Origin: Pedobacter sp. KBW06
GTDB taxonomy: Bacteria > Bacteroidota > Bacteroidia > Sphingobacteriales > Sphingobacteriaceae
Length of the DNA stretch: 64,000 bases
Reading direction: 5' to 3'
NCBI RefSeq assembly: GCF_003852525.1
Contig: NZ_QAJL01000003.1
Span: forward strand, 613,343-677,342
This document shows, one piece after another, positions 35,189 to 40,962 of this stretch. A program made the position numbers and the translations under genes. The stretch's first letter is position 1, and each line of letters starts with the position of its first letter. The notes beneath the pieces were generated by a model that had not been told where the DNA came from, did no database searches, and was given only the letters and a program-made list of their open reading frames with translations.

Positions 35189-35217
35189 TTGTTGCCCCAA
35201 CTCAGGGACAGCAACAA
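35189..35217 (-). promoter_or_regulatory. Hairpin directly in front of the mgtC start
   Basis: TTGTTGC (35189-35195) pairs with GCAACAA (35211-35217), and CCC with GGG inside, with a 3-base bulge and 6-base loop. On the minus strand it begins 4 bases after the leader ORF stop and ends 8 bases before the mgtC ATG, covering the likely ribosome-binding region. Leader-ORF translation would disturb it. Confidence 0.55.
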
Positions 35218-35221
35218 AGCA

Positions 35222-35278
35222 CTATTCTGAGGAGGGAAGGTGAAAAAATAATGGCTTATGACACGGAGGCTTATCCAT
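35222..35278 (-). CDS. Proline-containing 18-residue leader ORF of mgtC
   Basis: An ATG at 35278, about 20 bases after the predicted transcript start, opens an 18-codon ORF reading MDKPPCHKPLFFHLPSSE and ending TAG 41 bases before mgtC. It has four prolines, including a CCT-CCG pair at codons 4-5. In enterobacteria, the mgtA and mgtC leaders encode short Pro-rich peptides (MgtL, MgtP) whose slowed translation changes downstream expression. The match here is of position and composition, not sequence. Coding is inferred, not proven. Confidence 0.5.
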   Translation of the reverse strand: MDKPPCHKPLFFHLPSSE

Positions 35279-35302
35279 ATGGTTTGTTTTTTTATTGTGA
35301 TG

Positions 35303-35310
35303 CAAAAGTA
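35303..35310 (-). promoter_or_regulatory. -7 promoter box of mgtC
   Basis: On the minus strand TACTTTTG matches TAnnTTTG exactly. No TTTG -33 box is present at the standard distance, as expected of an activator-dependent promoter. The predicted start lies near 35298. Confidence 0.6.
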
Positions 35311-35311
35311 A

Positions 35312-35324
35312 GGCAGGCCCTGCC
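35312..35324. promoter_or_regulatory. 13-bp palindrome just upstream of the mgtC -7 box
   Basis: GGCAGGCCCTGCC is a perfect dyad (GGCAGG / CCTGCC with one central base) placed in the spacer immediately next to the -7 box, where a bound protein would block polymerase. Candidate repressor site. Confidence 0.4.
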
Positions 35325-35331
35325 GGATCGC

Positions 35332-35375
35332 CGTTAGGGGACCATTAGAAAGACATTAGAAAGTCATTAGAAAAG
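35332..35375 (-). promoter_or_regulatory. Four 11-bp direct repeats: candidate OmpR-type response-regulator boxes
   Basis: On the plus strand CATTAGAAAGA (35343-35353), CATTAGAAAGT (35354-35364) and CATTAGAAAAG (35365-35375) follow each other with no gap; a degenerate copy CGTTAGGGGAC lies at 35332-35342. On the minus strand the core is CTAATG every 11 bases. OmpR/PhoP-family regulators bind such one-turn-spaced half-sites as head-to-tail dimers. The array ends about 22-33 bases upstream of the mgtC -7 box and 13 bases after the sensor kinase stop. Confidence 0.7.
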
Positions 35376-35387
35376 GGCAGGATTTTA

Positions 35388-36755
35388 CTAAACGTGGTTT
35401 AGGATCAGGATAAAAGTAGTTCCTTCATGCTCTTTGGAGGTCAGCAGAATTTCTCCGTTATGGAGGTCAACAATCTTTTTGGTCAGGGCAAGGCCGATGC
35501 CATTCCCTTCCGCATACTCTTTGTTATTCCCTCTGTAAAAGGGTTTAAAGAGGTTTTGTATGTCTTTTTCGGCAATACCGATCCCCTGGTCCGAAAAACG
35601 CAGGATCGTTTTTTCTTTGTAGTAGGAAATAGAGACCACAGATTCCTGGTTTTCAGAAAACTTGCAATTGTTCTCCATCAGGTTGATAAAGGCAAGCTTT
35701 AACAGGTGCTCATTCCCCTGAATCGAGATAAAATCATCGTCTTCCGCTTCCTGATCAAAGATGATGTTCACCTGGTATCCCGCCTGGTTGTGCATCACTT
35801 CCGTTCTTGCATCCAGCAGCACTTCATCCAGACGGATTTCCTTAAAGCTGATCTCTGCCTGGTCATAGCTCGCATTCGCCAGATTCAGCAAACTTGTACT
35901 TAAGCGGGCCAGTTTACGGGCATCCGTTAAGGCCAGTTCAATCGCTTTTTGGTATTCAACTGTACTTCGTTCTTTATTCTGAGAGATTTCCAGTTCTGCA
36001 ATTACGGTGGCCAATGGTGTTCTCAGTTCATGAGAGATATGGGAGACAAATTCTTTCTGGGCATCAAAGGAGTTCTCAATTCTGTCGAGCATCCGGTTAA
36101 AGGTGATGGCCAGCTCTCCGACTTCGTCTTTACTGTTCTCAACTTTGAGCCTCAGGTCAAGGTTTTTAGCCGTAATCTCCTCCACTTCATCGACCATGTC
36201 CGCTACGGGCTTCAGGGCATGTTTGGCAAAAAAGTAGCCCGCAAAAACCGTTAGAACGATGCTTCCAATCGCCGATAAAATCAGGATAAAACGAAGGTTC
36301 CCCAGCTTTATCAACCCATATTCGTCTTTTGCAGCAGCAGTGATGACATAATCCGCTCCTTTATACCGATATAAAAAACCGACTGCCTGAAGTTCTCCCT
36401 GGTTAAACTGAATCTCTCCCTTGCTGACAATCTCGGCAATCATCGCCCTGGTTTCTTTGATCTTGTCAATATTTACCGCATCATGGTACAACAGCTGAAA
36501 ATCTGTATCATAAACCGCCACTTCCTCCTGGAACAAAGAGCCCGGAGAATTTTTATAGATCGTTTGTAAAACACCCGGCTCTACTTTAGCGTCCAGCAAA
36601 AGATTGGTTTTAGTAACCGCCAGTTGTCTCAGGCGCTTATAGTATTCCTCCTCCCTGTTCTCTGCCGAGGAGAAATAGATAAAAAAGGCAAATCCGGAGA
36701 TGATCACCGCAAAAAGCAGGGTAAATAAAAGGCTGAGTTTGTAGCGGATTTTCAA
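35388..36755 (-). CDS. Two-component sensor histidine kinase
   Basis: 455 residues. Membrane helix at about 7-28, a periplasmic sensor region of about 125 residues, a second helix (about 155-172), HAMP, then HisKA with SHISHELRTPLATVIAELEI (His near 240) and a HATPase domain ending with FSDQGIGIAEKD and GNGIGLALTKKI. The periplasmic region has no recognised fold but has several acidic stretches, which could bind cations. It lies 19 bases downstream of its response regulator gene and directly upstream of mgtC, so Mg2+ or envelope sensing is a reasonable guess. Confidence 0.94.
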   Translation of the reverse strand: MKIRYKLSLLFTLLFAVIISGFAFFIYFSSAENREEEYYKRLRQLAVTKTNLLLDAKVEPGVLQTIYKNSPGSLFQEEVAVYDTDFQLLYHDAVNIDKIKETRAMIAEIVSKGEIQFNQGELQAVGFLYRYKGADYVITAAAKDEYGLIKLGNLRFILILSAIGSIVLTVFAGYFFAKHALKPVADMVDEVEEITAKNLDLRLKVENSKDEVGELAITFNRMLDRIENSFDAQKEFVSHISHELRTPLATVIAELEISQNKERSTVEYQKAIELALTDARKLARLSTSLLNLANASYDQAEISFKEIRLDEVLLDARTEVMHNQAGYQVNIIFDQEAEDDDFISIQGNEHLLKLAFINLMENNCKFSENQESVVSISYYKEKTILRFSDQGIGIAEKDIQNLFKPFYRGNNKEYAEGNGIGLALTKKIVDLHNGEILLTSKEHEGTTFILILNHV

Positions 36756-36774
36756 GGCTTTGTATTTTTCAGGA

Positions 36775-37458
36775 TCAGCTTTCTTTGAAAATAAAGCCCA
36801 TTCCGGTTTTGGTATGAATTAGTTTATGATCAAAGTTCTTATCAATTTTCTTTCTAAGATAGTTCATATAAACGTCTATGAAATTGGTTCCCGTATCAAA
36901 ATGGGTATCCCATACTTTGTCTGCGATCTCTGCGCGTGTCAGAATCCGCTCTTTATTCCGCAACATGTACTCCAGGAGCTTAAATTCTTTAGGAGTAAGG
37001 CTGATTTCCATTCCCATCCTGCTCACCACGTTGGTTTGCAGGTTCATTTCCAGGTCTGCATATTTTAATACCTTCGCTACCGGAGCATGTGAAGTACTTA
37101 AGGAACGGTTCAGCAGGGCTTTTATCCTTGCGTGAAGCTCCCGAAAGTCGAAAGGTTTCACCAGATAGTCATCTGCACCAGCATCAAAACCATCAATCTT
37201 GTCATCTGTAGTACCGAGGGCAGTGAGCATGATGACCGGAATTTCCGGCCAGATCATTCTGATTTCTTTACACAGCTCAATTCCATTCATCCGGGGAAGT
37301 ACAATATCCGTAATGATCAGATCGTAACGGTTGGAGGTCATTAATTTCTTTCCCATCAATCCATCGTAAGCCAGTGTAACCAGGTAGCCCTGCTCCTCCA
37401 GCCCTCTTTTAACGAGTTCTGAAACACGAAGATCATCTTCAACTAATAACAGCTCCAT
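36775..37458 (-). CDS. OmpR-family response regulator
   Basis: 227 residues. The receiver domain has the acidic pair EDD at 7-9, the phosphorylated Asp at 51 (IITDIVLPRMNG), Thr in MLTALG and Lys in DDYLVKPFDF. The DNA-binding winged helix (about 130-225) has SLTPKEFKLLEYMLRN and YMNYLRKKIDKNF. This class binds tandem direct repeats spaced by one helical turn, as found upstream of mgtC 1.4 kb downstream. Cognate kinase follows immediately. Confidence 0.95.
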   Translation of the reverse strand: MELLLVEDDLRVSELVKRGLEEQGYLVTLAYDGLMGKKLMTSNRYDLIITDIVLPRMNGIELCKEIRMIWPEIPVIMLTALGTTDDKIDGFDAGADDYLVKPFDFRELHARIKALLNRSLSTSHAPVAKVLKYADLEMNLQTNVVSRMGMEISLTPKEFKLLEYMLRNKERILTRAEIADKVWDTHFDTGTNFIDVYMNYLRKKIDKNFDHKLIHTKTGMGFIFKES

Positions 37459-37502
37459 ATTGATAAATTAAAAGGCTTGCTCCGGCAAATATCCAGAATT
37501 AT

Positions 37503-37522
37503 TTCGGATTCCGGCATCCGAA
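37503..37522. promoter_or_regulatory. 20-bp near-perfect palindrome upstream of the response regulator gene
   Basis: TTCGGATTCCGGCATCCGAA has nine of ten matching pairs and lies 45-64 bases before the response regulator start. Candidate operator; it could also be a weak RNA hairpin. It does not resemble the mgtC direct repeats. Confidence 0.35.
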
Positions 37523-37553
37523 GTACAGATAAGCCCCGGAATAGCATGGGCAC

Positions 37554-37605
37554 AAAAAAGCCCCGGTTCCGGATCCTAAAATTAAGATCGGGAACCGGGG
37601 CCCCT
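37554..37605 (-). terminator. Terminator of the aldehyde reductase gene
   Basis: CCCCGGTTCC-GATC and GATC-GGAACCGGGG pair (one mismatch) around a 10-base loop; on the minus strand the stem is followed by six T. It lies 15 bases after the reductase stop and separates that gene from the two-component operon. Confidence 0.88.
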
Positions 37606-37620
37606 ATTTAACAGGATATA

Positions 37621-38781
37621 TTAATAGCTCATTGCTACGATTTTCTCTACGTCTGAAGGAGAAAGCGTTTTATGCTCACCCAATCCCAACCAGCCTCTTT
37701 CGGTGAAGCGTTTGGAAATTTTCTCTGCCGTTCCTTCATAATCATCCGTATACTCTCCAAGTGTTGTTTTGATTTCCATCGCATGGAAAAAATCTTCAGT
37801 TTTTGCGATGGCAATTGTTGCAATCTCCTCTACAGTACCTTCCTGAATCCCCCATACACGCTGTCCATACTGTGCCAGCTTCTCTTTCTTCGCTTCGAAG
37901 TTATAACGGTAATGGCTTGGCGCAATGATCGCCAGTGTTCTCGCATGGTCGATGCCAAATAAAGCAGTCAACTCATGTCCCATGGCATGCACTGCCCAGT
38001 CCGTAGGCACTCCTTTTTGGATCAAACCATTCAGCGCCATTGTGCAGCTCCACATAAAATTCGCAGCAGCTTCATAGTCGGCAGGGTTTTCTATTACTTT
38101 AGGGCCTACTTCTATCAGCGTCTGCAGGATACTTTCTGAAAAACGATCCTGCAAATGTGCTCCTGCAGGATAAGTCATATATTGTTCCAATACATGGGTA
38201 AAAGCATCGGTAACACCATTTACCAGTTGACGTTTCGGAATGGATTTTACCACCTCAGGATCAAGGATAGAGAACTCAGGGAATAAACCAGGTCCGCCCA
38301 TGGCCAGCTTTTCCTGTGTTTCTGCACGGGTAATTACGGCACCGGAATTCATTTCTGAACCTGTTGCAGGCAAGGTCAGTACCGAACCGAAAGGCAATCC
38401 AACTTCAGTTCTGATGCTTTTTGTTAAGATATCCCATGGATGTGCTCCCTGGTATACAGCCGCAGCAGAAAGGAATTTTACCCCATCTATTACAGATCCA
38501 CCACCAACAGCCAGCATATAGGTAATCTTTTCTTCCTTAATCACTTTTAAGGCCTGCATCAATACCTCATATTCCGGATTCGCCGGAATTCCGGCAAACT
38601 CAACAACCTCAAAGGCTTTTAATGCGTGGATCACCTGATCATATACACCGTTGGTTTTAATACTCCCACCTCCATAAAGCATCATTACTTTAGCTCCGGT
38701 TGGAATCTCTCTGCTTATCTTTTCTATTTCACCTTTTCCAAAAATGATTTTGGTTGGGTTTTTAAATTCAAAATTTAACAT
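37621..38781 (-). CDS. Iron-containing alcohol dehydrogenase, YqhD-type NAD(P)H aldehyde reductase
   Basis: 386 residues. GGGSVIDGVKFLSAAA binds the cofactor, LPATGSEMN follows, and the metal ligands are the Asp/His residues in VNGVTDAFTHVLEQY, HAMGHELTALFGIDHARTLA. The GGGS ... WDILTK and the LQDRFSESILQTLIE segment fit the YqhD/butanol dehydrogenase group, which reduces toxic aldehydes to alcohols. Cytoplasmic, single gene with its own promoter and terminator. It is near an MFS exporter and glyoxalase-like genes but not co-transcribed with them. Confidence 0.94.
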   Translation of the reverse strand: MLNFEFKNPTKIIFGKGEIEKISREIPTGAKVMMLYGGGSIKTNGVYDQVIHALKAFEVVEFAGIPANPEYEVLMQALKVIKEEKITYMLAVGGGSVIDGVKFLSAAAVYQGAHPWDILTKSIRTEVGLPFGSVLTLPATGSEMNSGAVITRAETQEKLAMGGPGLFPEFSILDPEVVKSIPKRQLVNGVTDAFTHVLEQYMTYPAGAHLQDRFSESILQTLIEVGPKVIENPADYEAAANFMWSCTMALNGLIQKGVPTDWAVHAMGHELTALFGIDHARTLAIIAPSHYRYNFEAKKEKLAQYGQRVWGIQEGTVEEIATIAIAKTEDFFHAMEIKTTLGEYTDDYEGTAEKISKRFTERGWLGLGEHKTLSPSDVEKIVAMSY

Positions 38782-38803
38782 TTCTATAGGATTTGTAATG
38801 AAG

Positions 38804-38835
38804 CAAAATTATCACCCATAGCTTGTAATCCCAAG
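38804..38835 (-). promoter_or_regulatory. Promoter of the aldehyde reductase gene
   Basis: On the minus strand CTTGG (38831-38835, near-match to the -33 TTTG) and TAATTTTG (38804-38811, exact TAnnTTTG) are separated by 19 bases, and the ATG at 38781 follows 22 bases later. Confidence 0.6.
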
Positions 38836-38957
38836 GAGTTTGGCGCATTTATTACCTTTGGAATGTCATTTTACGGCCCCTTTCCAGACTGCCCTTTCCT
38901 GAACCACGGCATGGCGATCCTGTTTCCGGAGCCTCCTGCCCTGCTCATCAGTACAAT

Positions 38958-39449
38958 TTAAAGCAATAAAGGTGTTTCTTTGATCGTATCCATCACGAAA
39001 ATGCTTTTGGTCTGCGCAATTCCCGAGATTTCACTCAATTTATTTACAGAGAAATAGTGGAAGCTCCCCATGCTTTCGACCACAATTTTGAGCATAAAAT
39101 CAAAATCTCCGGAAATGTTATAACACTCGGTAACTTCTTTAAAATCCAGTACCGCATCAATAAATTCCTGAGCAGCCCTTTTATTGTGTTCTTTCAGAGA
39201 GATCTGTACAATAACGGTAATTCCCTTATTGATTTTCCGGTTATCGAGCAATGCGACATATTTTCTGATTACTCCTTCCCTTTCGAGTCGTTTGATCCGT
39301 TCATGCGTTGGTGTTGGGCTCAGATGCACTTTTGAGGCAATTTCACGAATGGTTAACTTGGAATTTTCCTGGAGCAGCCTGAGGATTTCATAATCTTTAT
39401 CGTCTAATACAATAGGTGCTTGTCCGACTTGTTCTGTTTGCAGTGTCAT
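38958..39449 (-). CDS. Lrp/AsnC-family transcription regulator
   Basis: 163 residues from ATG 39449. The N-terminal helix-turn-helix is DDKDYEILRLLQENSKLTIR ... IASKVHLSPTPTHERIKRLE, followed by an RAM/ActR-type ligand domain ending with FVMDTIKETPLLL. A TTG at 39461 would extend it, but the promoter boxes overlap that position, so the ATG is preferred. Such regulators form octamers and respond to amino acids. It is divergent from the MFS exporter gene and shares a palindrome with it, so it probably controls itself and the exporter. Confidence 0.93.
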   Translation of the reverse strand: MTLQTEQVGQAPIVLDDKDYEILRLLQENSKLTIREIASKVHLSPTPTHERIKRLEREGVIRKYVALLDNRKINKGITVIVQISLKEHNKRAAQEFIDAVLDFKEVTECYNISGDFDFMLKIVVESMGSFHYFSVNKLSEISGIAQTKSIFVMDTIKETPLLL

Positions 39450-39458
39450 ATTTAAGAT

Positions 39459-39491
39459 CAAAAATTACGTTTGTTCTGTGAAAATAACAAA
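39459..39491 (-). promoter_or_regulatory. Promoter of the Lrp gene
   Basis: On the minus strand TTTG (39488-39491) and TAATTTTTG (39459-39467) are 20 bases apart. The transcript start would be only a few bases before the ATG at 39449. Confidence 0.5.
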
Positions 39492-39506
39492 TAATGATCA
39501 TTTGTT
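39486..39506. promoter_or_regulatory. Palindromic operator between the Lrp and MFS genes
   Basis: AACAAAT (39486-39492) is inverted as ATTTGTT (39500-39506), and the ten bases AATGATCATT inside the site are themselves a perfect palindrome. It overlaps the -33 box of the lrp promoter and lies about 45 bases upstream of the exporter -7 box: suitable for autorepression and control of the exporter by the Lrp protein. Confidence 0.5.
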
Positions 39507-39547
39507 CTAAATAATCAGAACTTATTTTTACTCTGTTTCACTGGGCT

Positions 39548-39555
39548 TACCTTTG
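39548..39555 (+). promoter_or_regulatory. -7 promoter box of the MFS exporter gene
   Basis: TACCTTTG is an exact match to TAnnTTTG, 17 bases before the ATG. A TTTT near the -33 position is a weak match. Confidence 0.6.
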
Positions 39556-39572
39556 CAAGAAAATTATACTAT

Positions 39573-40961
39573 ATGATTCAAAGAAAGAACCTCATCCTCG
39601 CCATTGCCTCTGTTGGTATATTTGTAGAAGCCCTTGACATTGCGATTGTCAACCTGGCGATTCCATCTATACAATCGGATTATGGCTTAAGCAGCGATAA
39701 GGTACAATGGTTACAAACGCTCTATGTACTATTATATGGAGGTTTTCTAATCATTGGAGGAAAACTTTCTGACCTTATCGGCAAAAAGAACATCTTTATT
39801 GCCGGCTCGGTATTATTTATGCTCACTTCTTTAGGGGCGGGGTTATCTCCCTCTTTTGAGCTGCTGGCCTTTTTCCGGGCCGCCCAGGGAATCGGTGCGG
39901 CTTTAATCATGCCTTCCGCATTTTCTATCGTTACCCATACTTTTACCGAACCCCGTGAACGCGCAAAAGCCATCGGAATATTCAGTTCATTTGCGGCCAT
40001 TGGATCAGGAAGCGGGCTCGCGCTCGGCGGAATTATCACTACTTTTTGGGGATGGCACTGGATATTTTTCATTAACGTGCCCGTTTTAACTGCCATCATC
40101 ATCCTCGCCTGGTATTATTTGTCGGCTGATCCGGCAAAGGAATCCAAATCAAAACCCGACCTTATTTCCGGTTTCTTATTGGTGATTGTGTTATTAATGC
40201 TGAGCTATGGTGTTCATGAGCTTGGTGCAATCCGTGAGCATTACGGGATGCTGATTGCGCTGGCTATAGCCGTAATTGTCGGCACAAAGATTATCCTGCA
40301 CCGCTTAAAAGTACAAAAAGAACCTTTAATAGACATGTCTCTTTTCCGCTCTAAAGCTACGGTTACCGGCATTGGTGTATTCCTGCTTCTTGGCGCTTAC
40401 TTTACAGGATATATGTTCATCCTGTCGTTATTGATACAAAAAGACATGCATTTTACCGCAGCCAAAGCCGGGGTGACACTCGTTCCATTTAGCCTCTTAT
40501 CTGCACTCTTTGCCAAATTTGCTTTACCATCAGTGATGAAAAGGTTAAATGTATGGCAAACGGGAGTTTTTGGAATGACGCTGATGGTGGGTGGAGCAGG
40601 CTTCCTCCTTGGTTCCGTATTGATGAACCATAACCTGATTTTACTATTGTGCTCTGCGGCCTGCGTTTCGGGACTTGGGATGACCATTTGTTATACCAGT
40701 TTATCGGTAATTTCGGTACAGGGAATTCCGGCAAAGCATTATGGTCTGGCTTCCAGTCTGGCCTCTACCTCTTATTTTCTGGGTGGGGGAATCGGATTGT
40801 CCATCCTTTCTTTATTCATCATTGCCAAAGGACCTGGAAATTCGGTCAGCAATTCGTCAATCATTGTACTTTGTGTTTATGCACTTGCCGCCTTGATCTG
40901 GCTGGCTTCCTACACCAGGAAGCACGTTTCTGTTCAAAGTCCATCGCTGGCCGGAGAATAA
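39573..40961 (+). CDS. MFS drug/metabolite exporter (DHA2, EmrB/QacA type)
   Basis: 462 residues with about fourteen hydrophobic segments. Motifs: LDIAIVNLAIPSI in helix 1, GGKLSDLIGKKNIF (motif A), FRAAQGIGAALIMPSAFSIV (motif B) and GSGLALGGIITTFWGWHWIF (motif C of antiporters). It should export drugs or metabolites in exchange for protons. The gene is divergent from an Lrp-type regulator that probably senses the substrate or an amino-acid signal. It ends one base before the convergent kinase gene. Confidence 0.95.
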   Translation: MIQRKNLILAIASVGIFVEALDIAIVNLAIPSIQSDYGLSSDKVQWLQTLYVLLYGGFLIIGGKLSDLIGKKNIFIAGSVLFMLTSLGAGLSPSFELLAFFRAAQGIGAALIMPSAFSIVTHTFTEPRERAKAIGIFSSFAAIGSGSGLALGGIITTFWGWHWIFFINVPVLTAIIILAWYYLSADPAKESKSKPDLISGFLLVIVLLMLSYGVHELGAIREHYGMLIALAIAVIVGTKIILHRLKVQKEPLIDMSLFRSKATVTGIGVFLLLGAYFTGYMFILSLLIQKDMHFTAAKAGVTLVPFSLLSALFAKFALPSVMKRLNVWQTGVFGMTLMVGGAGFLLGSVLMNHNLILLLCSAACVSGLGMTICYTSLSVISVQGIPAKHYGLASSLASTSYFLGGGIGLSILSLFIIAKGPGNSVSNSSIIVLCVYALAALIWLASYTRKHVSVQSPSLAGE

Positions 40962-40962
40962 A

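Noticed and set aside
35181-35387. M-box (ykoK) Mg2+ riboswitch before mgtC
   Set aside because: The leader is too short and lacks the conserved M-box helices; a leader ORF and hairpin explain it better.
38853-38860. Exact -7-type box TACCTTTG on the plus strand
   Set aside because: No gene follows in that direction before the convergent lrp gene, and the only TTTG upstream is 10 bases away instead of about 19; likely chance, though an antisense RNA is not excluded.
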